From Spongiactinospora rosea (lineage in GTDB: Bacteria; Actinomycetota; Actinomycetes; Streptosporangiales; Streptosporangiaceae), in the NCBI RefSeq assembly GCF_003315795.1, contig NZ_QMEY01000002.1, positions 1 through 64,000 of the forward strand: 64,000 nt of DNA, written 5' to 3'. Position numbers and translations under genes: made by a program. This document shows, piece after piece, positions 54,644-63,600 of this stretch. Every line of letters starts with the position of its first letter. Positions within the stretch are counted from its first letter, which is position 1. A model generated the notes under the pieces. The model was not told where the DNA came from, made no database searches, and was given only the letters and a program-made list of their open reading frames with translations.

Positions 54644-56442
54644 GCAAGCGTATCCTCAGTCACTGGCAACGTCAGGTCTTGGCCGACCTAGGCGCCATCG
54701 CTAACGCGTTCCCTGGGGACGTCGAAATGATAGGGAAATTTCGGCTCGACCGTTCTCAGTCGATGCGGTTTCGTCTGCGGCTCCGAACCGCTGACATGCC
54801 TCGCGTCTTCGGCGGGCTGCCGCTCGGTGAGCAGGAGGAATTCGTCGTAACCGTGGGTGCATCCGACCTGACACCACCGCGTATCGAGGTTGATCACCTT
54901 CGGTTCCTACATCATGCGCACGTCCTGCAGGGACATCGGCTATGCCTCTACCTCGACCCGTCGAGGGAGTGGGATCCGATCGGCGGCTTCGGCAGCTTCA
55001 TCGATCGTCTCGTCGACTGGCTAGGCGAGGCGGCCAGTGGGCGTTTCGACGCTCAGACCGCGCTGTACCACGCCGTGGGCGGTGTGCTCCACGCCACTCC
55101 AGGAGCGCCCACGGTCGTTGTGCGAAGCCCTCTTCCATCCGGCAAGCGTGCCCACCATGGATGGCTTGTGGCCCGGACGCCACACCGGTTCGACTTGCTC
55201 CTCGATCGCCGACCAGTCCTTGAGCGTGCTGATCATGTCCCGATAGTCGTGTTGGACGCAGACCTGCCCTTCGGCGCCGGGACTAACTTCCGAACATTCC
55301 TCCGGACGGTCGACGCCCCCTACCATGGCAAGCTCACGCCTGGAGTGCACTTGCGTGGTCGCATCGATACTGGCCTCTCGGCGACGGTTCTGACCGTTCT
55401 CGGAGCGAGCGCTATCCGAAAGGCCGACGGCACGGCACAACGGCTCATCATCGCTGTTCCTCATCCGACTGGCGATTCTCCTCACCTGATTGCCGCCAGC
55501 ATCCCAGCCAGCGGGGCCGATCACCTTCGTGGGCTCATTAGGTCCAATAGGAAGAGCAGTTCTATGATTTGCGTCGATCCAGCGGAGATCGATCCGACCA
55601 CATCGTTGGAGTGGTGGCAGGTCTCCGATGAGCGCAGAGAAGTCACGATCCGTCGCGACTCAGCCCGACCGGTCACTGCTTACACTGGTAAGACGGTCCA
55701 TGTCTGGGGCTGCGGCGGTCTTGGCTCGTGGATCGCTGAGTATGTCGTCCGCGCTGGAGCGAAGAGAGTCATCCTGTGCGACCCCGGCGTGATCTCGGGC
55801 GGACTTCTGGTGCGCCAGAACTTCGTGGAGGCCGACGTCGGCAGCACGAAGGTCGAAGCGCTTGCTCGACGCCTACGCGCCATCAGCGATACCGTCGAAG
55901 TAACCGCAAGCGACGCAATGATGCCTGGTGAAGGAGATCTCGCTGAGGTCGACTTAATCATTGATGCCACGGTCAGTATCGCGATTAGCCGAGTTCTTGA
56001 CGGTCTCGCTGCCGCATTGGAACAGCGGCCGGTGTTGGCACAGGTCGCTACCGACGCTCGGACCGGGACGCTGGGCGCCATGACTGTCTCGATGCCGCCG
56101 CTACGAGTCGGTCCGCTGACAATCGATCGAGAAGCAGGCAAGCAGATCGCCAAGGACGGAACATACGAGGCATTTCACGCCTTGTGGAGGCCGTCAACAT
56201 CCGGAGACGAGATCATCCCGACACGTGGGTGCTCGACACCAACGTTTCATGGGTCGGCCGCCGATATGGCCGGAGTGGCCGGAAGCCTGACCAGCATTCT
56301 CGGAGCCCATCTGGGTGCTGGAACGGCCGTGTCGGGCACACATCTGATCTCCCTCCCACACGGTGAGGCTGGGCCGCTGAGAACGTTCGTGCCTGCTCTG
56401 TCGCCGCCTGCCGGACCACTGCCGGCTGATGAGACTATGTGA
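54640..56442 (+). CDS. cap2: Cap2-type E1-E2 fusion, CBASS CD-NTase-conjugating enzyme
   Basis: The start is TTG 54640, overlapping the CD-NTase stop. The N-terminal E2-like domain (residues about 1-135) has candidate catalytic Cys102 in HRLCLYLDPSREWDP. The E1/ThiF domain (about 350-600) has the nucleotide loop WGCGGLGSW (357-362), Asp-rich VILCDPGVISGGLLVRQNF, and catalytic Cys531 in RGCSTPTFHGSAADM. In type II CBASS, Cap2 adenylates the C-terminus of the CD-NTase and attaches it to other proteins, priming it for signalling. Both Cys are present, so it should be active. A Cap3 deconjugase, the usual partner, is not found next to it. Confidence 0.88.
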   Translation: MSKRILSHWQRQVLADLGAIANAFPGDVEMIGKFRLDRSQSMRFRLRLRTADMPRVFGGLPLGEQEEFVVTVGASDLTPPRIEVDHLRFLHHAHVLQGHRLCLYLDPSREWDPIGGFGSFIDRLVDWLGEAASGRFDAQTALYHAVGGVLHATPGAPTVVVRSPLPSGKRAHHGWLVARTPHRFDLLLDRRPVLERADHVPIVVLDADLPFGAGTNFRTFLRTVDAPYHGKLTPGVHLRGRIDTGLSATVLTVLGASAIRKADGTAQRLIIAVPHPTGDSPHLIAASIPASGADHLRGLIRSNRKSSSMICVDPAEIDPTTSLEWWQVSDERREVTIRRDSARPVTAYTGKTVHVWGCGGLGSWIAEYVVRAGAKRVILCDPGVISGGLLVRQNFVEADVGSTKVEALARRLRAISDTVEVTASDAMMPGEGDLAEVDLIIDATVSIAISRVLDGLAAALEQRPVLAQVATDARTGTLGAMTVSMPPLRVGPLTIDREAGKQIAKDGTYEAFHALWRPSTSGDEIIPTRGCSTPTFHGSAADMAGVAGSLTSILGAHLGAGTAVSGTHLISLPHGEAGPLRTFVPALSPPAGPLPADETM

Positions 56443-56460
56443 GGCACTGGGACGGCCCGA

Positions 56461-57630
56461 TCACCCGTTGATCGTGAGCACGCCTTCGTATGAATCGGAA
56501 CCGCGCTCGTATACCGTGATGGGCGGCTGAGAGTCCCGCATGACTGCACGTCCTGCCTCTATGGCGACCGTGACAGGTGCAGAAACGATGAAGTGCCACC
56601 GTCGTGCTGCCGGGTAGCGCGACTCAGCCATCGCCAACGCTGCTCGCCATTCTGCAGCGAAGTTGGCCAGCGATTGCTCGTGCGACATGAGCGTGGGGTC
56701 CGGGTCGACGTTGAGCGGTCGGATCTCAACGTGGGGCGCACCGGCGAGATAGCCGGGCAGGAACGCGGGATTTACCTCACTCGTAACTGCGCATACGAGC
56801 ACAACATCCTCGGCATCCTTCTGCGAGTCGGTGGCAGTGACCTCGAACTCGACGGGGTCTCCCTGGTCTATCCAGGACCAACCAATAAATTGGTTGCGGT
56901 GCTTCTGGAAAATTCGGGTTGGTGTCTTGTCATCTAGGCGCCACCCTAGGTAGACGAGTAGCGGGATCGGCGCGATGGCGAAGACAGAGATGTGCTCGAC
57001 ATCGCCGCTGTCAATGGCCTGACGAACAAGACTTAGCGTGTCGTCGATGGACTGCTGGGCGGCGTCCCAGAAGCCACGCCCAGCTGCGGCACCATGGATG
57101 CGGCACGTGAAGTCGCCGCTGCGTTGTGTCTCGACGAGGCCGAGGTAGTTGACGGCCAGGAGCGTCTCCGCGACCTCGCGCTGAGAAGCGAGCGCGAGCG
57201 AGCCGCGGATCTGACTGCCGACACGGAGAGCGGCGGTCCGCGTCAATCCGCCGTTCTCGGTAACCATCTCGATGCGCCGCTCGAAAGCCTCCTTGATCTG
57301 CCGGAGCTTCTCGGGCGGAAAGAAGTCGACGTGATCAGGGTGATCGATGATCTTGTGACAGTCGTGGCAAAGGAGGAGGAGATTCTCCTCGGACTCAGTG
57401 TCGAGAACGCCATCGTTGTCTTTGCTGCGGGGGGAGTCAGGCCCTTGGGTGGCTCCAATGTTATGCGCGAGTTCCGCCAGCAGAACCGAGTGCATGTATG
57501 TCCTAGAGTCGCCGAGAAGGCGCCGGTTACAGGTCGTGCACCGGCCAGCCGTACGTGCCCACAATGCATTTCGGACGGACTCCTTGATCGCGCCGCGCTT
57601 GACGGTCGTGTCGCGCTCATCGGTTGCCAC
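56461..57630 (-). CDS. cap5: HNH-SAVED nuclease effector (Cap5-like)
   Basis: The frame stays open upstream into the att repeat, but GTG 57630 (ATDERDTTVKRGAIKESVRNALWARTAGRC) begins where Cap5 proteins begin, giving 389 residues. HNH residues are C31xxC34, H56 (ELAHNIGA), N83 and C88-H-x-C91-H92. The SAVED domain spans about 190-389 (VFAIAPIPLLVYLG, then VCAVTSEVNPAFLPGYLAGAPHVEIRPLN). Known Cap5 enzymes bind a cyclic nucleotide through SAVED and then degrade DNA. It converges on cap2 with an 18-bp gap, so it is transcribed apart from the synthase. The ribosome binding site is weak. Confidence 0.87.
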   Translation of the reverse strand: MATDERDTTVKRGAIKESVRNALWARTAGRCTTCNRRLLGDSRTYMHSVLLAELAHNIGATQGPDSPRSKDNDGVLDTESEENLLLLCHDCHKIIDHPDHVDFFPPEKLRQIKEAFERRIEMVTENGGLTRTAALRVGSQIRGSLALASQREVAETLLAVNYLGLVETQRSGDFTCRIHGAAAGRGFWDAAQQSIDDTLSLVRQAIDSGDVEHISVFAIAPIPLLVYLGWRLDDKTPTRIFQKHRNQFIGWSWIDQGDPVEFEVTATDSQKDAEDVVLVCAVTSEVNPAFLPGYLAGAPHVEIRPLNVDPDPTLMSHEQSLANFAAEWRAALAMAESRYPAARRWHFIVSAPVTVAIEAGRAVMRDSQPPITVYERGSDSYEGVLTING

Positions 57631-57772
57631 AGTAAATCTTAGCGTCCTGCCCCCTTGGTGTTTGCGGTAGAAGGCAGCCTCGGCGACATGGGCAACCGTC
57701 GTGGCCGCGTGAACTCGGACCGAGCAGGCGGGGTCGCCCGACCGAGTGCTCAGCCCGACACGGGTAAGTACG

Positions 57773-58389
57773 TCAGGCCATGGGAATGCGGTGTACAGGG
57801 ATGGGGATAACAGGGGGACATGTGCGTCCGGTGGGGCTCCCCCCTCGGACACACACCGCTTGCACATGTGGGGGTTCCGGTTCGACCCGAGCCTCCACAT
57901 ACTTCTTTTCCGGGTAGTAGATCAGCCTCAACCCCAGCTTGGTGTAGAGCTCGGCCTTGTCGTCCGGATCGGCGTCCGCGATCAGCCGCACGAGATCGCC
58001 GACCTCTTCCATCATCGCCCTGATCTCTTCGCTGGTGATCCGCTGCGCGGCAGGAACGGCCTTCAGCTCACCTTCCAGGCGGGCGCGTTCGCTCTTCGTC
58101 TCATTGATCCACGCGGAGACCTCCACCGGGTCACCGCCCGCATCCAGCGCAGCCCGGTAGCGGCCGAGTTTACGGTCGCACTCCGCCAGCCGCTTCCGGA
58201 CCGCATGCAGCACGGCCTCGCCGGGATCGACGGTCTGCTCGGCCATCACTGCGATCGTCCGCTCCAGCGCGGTCGGCCCGAATGCGGTCTCCAGCCAGGC
58301 ATCCACCTCATCCAGGACCTCCGCCTCCCGAAGATACACCACCTTCGGATGGCCGAGATCGTTGACCCGCGCATACTGGGCAGGGAAGC
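57773..58389 (-). pseudogene. C-terminal fragment of a second serine recombinase
   Basis: Residues FPAQYARVNDLGHPKVVYLREAE onward to VCVRG are about 96% identical to the recombinase at 3836-5812, with substitutions such as I-V, G-A, G-E and D-E in the DEVDGWLGTAFG block. After VCVRG it continues to a stop (TCA 57773-57775) with a different tail, GSPTGRTCPPVIPIPVHRIPMA. The catalytic and zinc-ribbon parts are missing; the upstream side joins the IS701 remnant at 58389/58390. It shares 547 bp with the other copy without indels. Confidence 0.82.
57843..58389 (+). repeat. Direct repeat copy 2 (recombinase 3' segment/att flank)
   Basis: Second copy of the 547-bp repeat, with scattered point differences from 4167-4713. 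Its right edge is a hard junction with IS701 transposase sequence, and its left edge is the candidate right att boundary of the element. Confidence 0.85.
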
Positions 58390-59279
58390 CCGGCGGCGAT
58401 GAGGCAGGGCAGGGTGACGGGCCGGCCCGCGGGGACGTGGCAGTAGTGGAAGGCGAGTTCGCCGGTGACGCAGTGTTTACGGACCAGCAGGTAGTGGACC
58501 GGGCGGGCGGTGGCGATCCAGGCCCAGGCATAGATGCGCTCGCCTTTGGAGCCGGTCCCGGCCGAGTGGATGGTCCACTTGCGTTTCTGCTTCAGGTGCC
58601 TGGCCACCACCTGTTCGCCGGTCAGTGAGGTGCCGCCGCCGAGAGCGAGGATGAAGGTAGCGCGCACCCGCAGCACGTAGGCCTGGCCGTGCTCTTCCAG
58701 GAACGTGCGCAGCTTCGTGCAGGTGCCGTACACCTCATCGCCGACCACGAAGTCCAGGTGCACAGCGTCGGCGTAGGCATCGCGCAGCAGGCCGATGGCC
58801 AGTTCGCCTTTGGTAGCGAAGGTCAGGTCCAGGGGCAAGGCGGTGGTGATGCCGTTGTCGATGCCGCCTGCGCAGCCCATGTGCTGCCGTTTGACGCCCG
58901 CTGTCGCGGTGCCGTGCTTCTCCTGGCCGGTCTCATCCAGTACGCCGATGGTCAGGGCGTGCGGGCGGGCGGCGGCGTCCAGGTGGGGGACGGCGAAGCG
59001 GCGCACAACGCTCATCGCGTCGGTGGTGTCCCAGATAGGGCAGTTCGGCAGGCGCTGGGTGGCCGCGGGGCTGCGGTCGCCTGCTCATTCGGCGATCGTC
59101 CACCCGTTGCGTTTGGGAAGGTCGGACATGAGGGCGCGGATGTACTTACCGGCCTCTGCGCGTGGCTCGACCCGGCGGAACATTGGCGCCATGGCGATCA
59201 CCAGCTCGTCCAGGTTCTGTTGTACTCGCCAGGCTTTGAGGATGAGCGAAGCAGCCGCTTTCAATCTTGTACTCGTCAC
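58390..59279 (-). pseudogene. Broken IS701-family transposase
   Basis: Translation from about 59279 gives an N-terminal part (MSDLPKRNGWTIAE) and, after an in-frame TGA at 59085-59087, the continuing frame AGDRSPAATQRL...DTTDAMSVVRRFAV, then GVLDETGQEKHGTATAGVKRQHMG and VVGDEVYGTCTKLRTFLEEHGQAYVLRV. These are the IS701/DDE transposase blocks (DET and GDEVYG). The gene stops abruptly at 58389, where recombinase sequence begins, so about a quarter is missing. Terminal inverted repeats were not identified. Confidence 0.8.
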
Positions 59280-59439
59280 ACAGACATGATCACGAGCGGC
59301 TGCTCTCGTTGTGCAAGCATCCGATTACAAGATCGCATCGACTCATCAAGCATGTCCTGGCCACGCCGCGAATGGTGATGCCGTACTAGTGCGCGCAATT
59401 AGATAGGGGTCAGCGGCACAGCTTCATCGTACGCCTACA

Positions 59440-59697
59440 CTATTTACCGAACATCATATCGCAGATGAATATCTCGCATGCAATGGCCACCGCCAGCCGA
59501 GGTTTTTCTATCGCCCCACAGGCCATTTTCTCGGCCAGACTCTGAAGAAGAGCCCTTCCTCTATCTGTCGCCGATACCCTACCAAAATGAATCCTAGCAA
59601 CCCCGAAAGGTCCAGGGCCAGGCCGCCAAGGACGCACACACCAATCAGGTAAAGTGAGCTCTCGCAAGCACTGCCCACAAAGGACAATTTTATACAC
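59440..59697 (-). CDS. Small hypothetical protein next to toxin-immunity genes
   Basis: GTG 59697 gives 85 residues with one CxxC (LCGQC) and a helical C-terminal half (SATDRGRALLQSLAEKMACG). An alternative, in another frame, starts at TTG 59711 overlapping the immunity gene stop as TTGA and would make a hydrophobic protein (LYLIGVCVLGGLALDLSGLL). Only one can be real and neither has a strong ribosome binding site. Base composition is low-GC like the neighbouring immunity gene. Function unknown. Confidence 0.35.
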   Translation of the reverse strand: MYKIVLCGQCLRELTLPDWCVRPWRPGPGPFGVARIHFGRVSATDRGRALLQSLAEKMACGAIEKPRLAVAIACEIFICDMMFGK

Positions 59698-59707
59698 GAA
59701 GGTTGAA

Positions 59708-60424
59708 TCAACTTAAAAAGTCAGGTATCGGCTCGTCAGCTTGCCGGAATGCCGATTCATCCTTGGACCGGTACACCCACGGTATATCACCCTCATCACC
59801 AATAGATGCCAGCTTTCCAGGACTGCCGCCAACCACACGTAGCTGGCAGATTGTGTCTCTATCAGTTCCCCCTTCAGCCTTCGGAGAAATAAGAGCCAAC
59901 ACATCCTCTCCCACGAGGATGCGATGCTGTAGCGATGGCCAACGCCACGCCGGAAGCGGAAACCTTTTGAACCGCTTAGTAATGACACCAAGCTGGTCGA
60001 AATCGACCTCCGCACCCTTGCTGTAAGGAGCGCCTATAATTGCTTCATATACCGTGGCATGCAATAGAAAATCGGGTAGATTCTCTGAAGTAGGCGCCCA
60101 GGCTTCTTCTATTTCAGGATCTCTATCGAAGACCTGGAAATCCTCTGCATCTGAGGAGATAGCCCATGACCAGCACCCCTGGGACTCCACCCAGAATTCG
60201 ATGAATCCATTTTTCTCAGCCAGCTCCGACAAGGGAACGGCACTGCTCTGGTGAGTAATTTCAGCATCCCAGCAGCCTGCCAGTTGGTGCCATTTCATTA
60301 AATTCCGAGAAGCCGAAACCCGACAGTCAATGGAGGTCGAATCTGGGCTTTTCGATGGAGGACCGTACCAGCGAGTCATGAACCGTATCAGACTGTCGTC
60401 GGATATGTTCAGAAGCTCTTCCAT
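59708..60424 (-). CDS. Possible SMI1/KNR4-type immunity protein
   Basis: ATG 60424 gives 238 residues. The central block ELAEKNGFIEFWVESQGCWSWAI, then EDFQVFDRDPEIEEAWAPTSENLPDFLLHATVYEAI, resembles SMI1/KNR4 (SUKH) immunity proteins. It lies 220 bp downstream of the RHS toxin gene on the same strand, the classic place for cognate immunity. Immunity to DddA-type deaminases in other bacteria is also given by SUKH-like proteins. GC is lower than in the RHS core, as in exchanged toxin-immunity tips. The assignment rests on pattern and position. Confidence 0.65.
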   Translation of the reverse strand: MEELLNISDDSLIRFMTRWYGPPSKSPDSTSIDCRVSASRNLMKWHQLAGCWDAEITHQSSAVPLSELAEKNGFIEFWVESQGCWSWAISSDAEDFQVFDRDPEIEEAWAPTSENLPDFLLHATVYEAIIGAPYSKGAEVDFDQLGVITKRFKRFPLPAWRWPSLQHRILVGEDVLALISPKAEGGTDRDTICQLRVVGGSPGKLASIGDEGDIPWVYRSKDESAFRQADEPIPDFLS

Positions 60425-60463
60425 GCCAGGGAGCATATCATACACACAGCCAATCCGGTAGTA

Positions 60464-60496
60464 AGCCCTAGGCTGTGCGCTTGTCAGCCTAGGGCT
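60464..60496 (-). terminator. 12-bp hairpin between toxin and immunity genes
   Basis: AGCCCTAGGCTG (60464-60475) and CAGCCTAGGGCT (60485-60496) are a perfect 12-bp inverted repeat with a 9-base loop. It lies between the RHS stop (60648) and the immunity start (60424), so it can end or attenuate the toxin transcript. No clear T run follows on the minus strand. Confidence 0.65.
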
Positions 60497-60647
60497 AGTC
60501 TTCAGGCTGGCCACTGGCGCACACAGCCATTTGCTCACCCTAAGTAGAGTTTGTGTATAACTCCCATCGAGTCTCGCACAGGCTGGTCCGGCGCATGGAA
60601 AGTACCCGGAGGCCGCATCTGAGGCACGGCCCCCGGGTCTTGCTCCA

Positions 60648-63600
60648 TTATCTCCAATTACCTACATATTTTTCCGTTCCTCTTGGTGAGACTATCCACA
60701 GTTTCGTCCCTGGAGGCAGCATTGTGGGCAATGCTGACCGACAATACCCACATGCGCCTTCAGGATAGTCTATGTATAGTACAGCTTGGCGTATTCCTTT
60801 ATTCATACGCAGAAAGGCAGCGGCATGCGCCTCTACATGCTTGGAGTTCTCCGAAGTTCGGCCTGGAAGAGTTTTTAGGAGCTGCGATTGCCCGCTTCCG
60901 CTTATCAGCGGAAGCTGGTCGCCGCCAACATCTAGAATGCCGACCGTGCGATTTATATAGTCTTTAGGCAGCAGCCCGATACCCTGTTGCAGATCTTCCT
61001 TTGTAGGGCGGCCAGGCGGGAGCTTCGCGCCAGGAATTCCGCGAGGCCCCATAACAGTACCAGTGCCGGGTATTGGGGCGGATGGCATCGCGCCTTCAGC
61101 GAACCCCTGCCAGTAGGCGAGTGGATCTAGATCACATCCACACTCCAGGGTGTTCTTCTTCCATCGCACATAGTCGAGCACTGACTGCCCAGTGAAATCG
61201 TGAGTAAGTAGCCATGCAGTTCCATCGAGATAGCCACTCCAGTTGGCTATATTACTGTCGACCCAGGACGGTTCAGGCACATTGGGGCATCCATGCCGAC
61301 AAGGGTGTTCTTCAGGAAGAGTGATATTGGCATTTCTGGGGAACTTCTTGGCTCGTTCAGTTATATGCTTCTGATACCCGCGGTACCCCCCATTTTTCCC
61401 ATTCGCCCAGTCCTCCGGAATATGCCCATCAAGCTCTATTCCGCTGATGGGGTTTCCGCCGGTGAAGGCGTAACGGTTCGCGGTCCAGGGGTCAAGGCCG
61501 AGGGATAGGTCGGCCAGGGCGCCGTTGTAGGCGTCGAGGGTGAGGAAGCGATTGAGGCCCGGGTTGTAGTCGCGGAACCCCATGTCGTACATGCCGGTGG
61601 AGTTATCCCAGCGCTTGCTGTTGAAGCGGTAGGGGTTGTACTCCTCCTTGGCGGCGGGGTCATCCGGGTCGGGCTTGTCGACGCCGGTGAAAAGTTTGTC
61701 GTCGTTCTTGCCGTAGGCGGTGTAGCCGTAGGTGGCGCGGGTGTCGCCGTTCTCCTTGGTCAGGGTTTCGACGTCGGTGTGCGGGTTGTGGCCGTAGTAG
61801 GAGGATTCCTCGCCGCCGTCGTCTTTCGGTTTGACCTGGGAGAGGCGCTCGCCCCACGGACCGTATTGGAAGGACTTGGTGAGTTTGCCGGCGACCTCCT
61901 CATCCAGGACCTCTTCTGAAAGGCCGAGGTAGGAGTAGGCGGTCGTCTTGGCGCGGTCGGTGCCTTCCTTCTCGGTCTTGGAGGTGGTCCGGTCGAGCGG
62001 GTCGTAGCTGTAGGTGGTGACGGTGGTCTCGTTGCCCTCGCCGAGCTTTTCGTGGCGTTTAACGTGGTCGAAGCCGTCGTAGACGTACTTCTCCAGCGTT
62101 GTCCCGCCGCCGGTGATGGACCGCAGGCGGCCGTAGGGGTCGTAGTTGTGGTTCGCCGTAGCGCCGCCGGTGGTGGTGGAGATCAGACGGTTACGGTCGT
62201 AGGCGAAGGTGGTCTCCTTGCCCTTGACGTTCTCCTCGTAGACGTTGCTATTGGCGTCGTGGAAGTACGTCTCGGTGGACGCTGCACCGCTGACCGGGGT
62301 TTTGACGGTCTTGGCGATGCGGTCGCGAGGATCGTAGGCGTAGGTGTAGGTGTGTTCCAGATATTTGCCTGGGTCATCGGCGTTCTGGATTTTGGCTTCG
62401 TCGCGGGCGCGGTGCAGGTTGCCCTGGTAGCCGATGGTGTGCTCGGCTACGACCGTGCCGTTCGGCTTCTTTTCCAGGCTGTGGCGGAGCAGGCCGTCCA
62501 AGAAGTAGTCGTAGGTGACGGTGTTGCCGTTGCCCTTGGTCTCGGTCAGGCGTTCGGCGCGCGGGGTGTAGGTGTAGCGGGTGACCTTAGGGTCGGTGTC
62601 GGTCGTGGACTTGCGGTTGGTGATGGAGTTGACCAGGTCGCGGACGTCGTAGCCGTAGTCGGCGATGGTCTTGTCGTGGGTGCGGCGGGTGACCGCGCCG
62701 TTCTCGTTGTAGGCGTAGGTCGTGGTGTTCTTGGCCGTGCCGTCGAGCTTTTCGATGATGCGCTGGATCTGGTTGAGCCCGGTGTAGGCGATGTCCCAGT
62801 CGTCGATCTTGGCGGTGCTGGTCCGGTCGAGGATGCCGATCAGGTTGGCGTTGGGGTCGTAGGAGTAGGTGAAGTCCTTCTTCTCACCGTCGGCGGCGTC
62901 GGTGTCGCGGACGAACTGGACGGCGTCGGCCGCCACGGTTCCGTTGGCCTTGTCGGTGAGGGTGATCGAGTACGGGGTGTCCTTGGTGAACTCGTACTCG
63001 CCGAGGGTGACCCAGGTGTCGGGCTTCTTGGTCTGGTCATGCGTCACGTCCGCCGTGCCGCTCGCGTGTTTGACCAGGTATCGAGCGTTGGTGGCGGTGG
63101 CTCCGGCGGGGTAGCGGACTTGGACCTTGTAGGTGCCGGTCTCCGGCGGGGTCAGGTTCCAGGTGAGGGATGACTTGCCCGTCCCGGCGGAGGCGACGGC
63201 GTGGTCATAGCCGAGATCGGCCGACTTGGTCGGCGAACCGGCTGGGCGGGTCCAGGTGCCGGTCGTCTTGGTGGTGGTGTCGGAGTTGTCGGCCAGGACG
63301 GCGTCGATGTCGAGCGGGACGCCGTTGTCGGAGTGGGTCTTGGTCTTGCCGTCCGGGTAGTACGACCAGTCCTGGGCGCGCTGGGAGGAGCCGCCCGCCG
63401 AGGTGACGGTGCGGTTGGTCTGCAGCCCCAGTTCGTTGTAGTCGTAGCTGGTCTGGATGTCCCACGGGTCGGTGCTGGTCTTGGTCCAGCCGTTGTCCCA
63501 GTAGGTCGTCGTGGAGACGTTGCGGACCGCCTGCCCGTGGGATGGCGGGTGGGAGATCTCCTTCAGCCGGGACACCGCGTCGTAGACGTAGCGGACGGAG

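Larger units (their letters stand above)
4167..57843. mobile_element. Putative 53.7-kb integrative conjugative element with metabolic and defence cargo
   Basis: The boundaries are the left edges of the two direct repeats. Integrase lies at the left end, transfer genes at 9512-18735, a lanthipeptide cluster and restriction/CBASS genes make up the rest. Joining 57842 to 4167 on excision would give the integrase the 23-residue tail and stop codon now found at 57773, which supports the model. No relaxase gene was found, so self-transfer may use another mechanism or the element may depend on a helper. Confidence 0.6.

Noticed and set aside
57631..57900. N-terminal extension of the HNH-SAVED frame into the att repeat
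   Set aside because: The extension shares its first residues with an unrelated frame at the other repeat copy, so it is repeat sequence read by chance; Cap5-like similarity starts at GTG 57630.
59281..59390. Short plus-strand frame ending MVMPY next to the IS701 remnant
   Set aside because: Under 40 residues, no ribosome binding site, probably non-coding IS end sequence.
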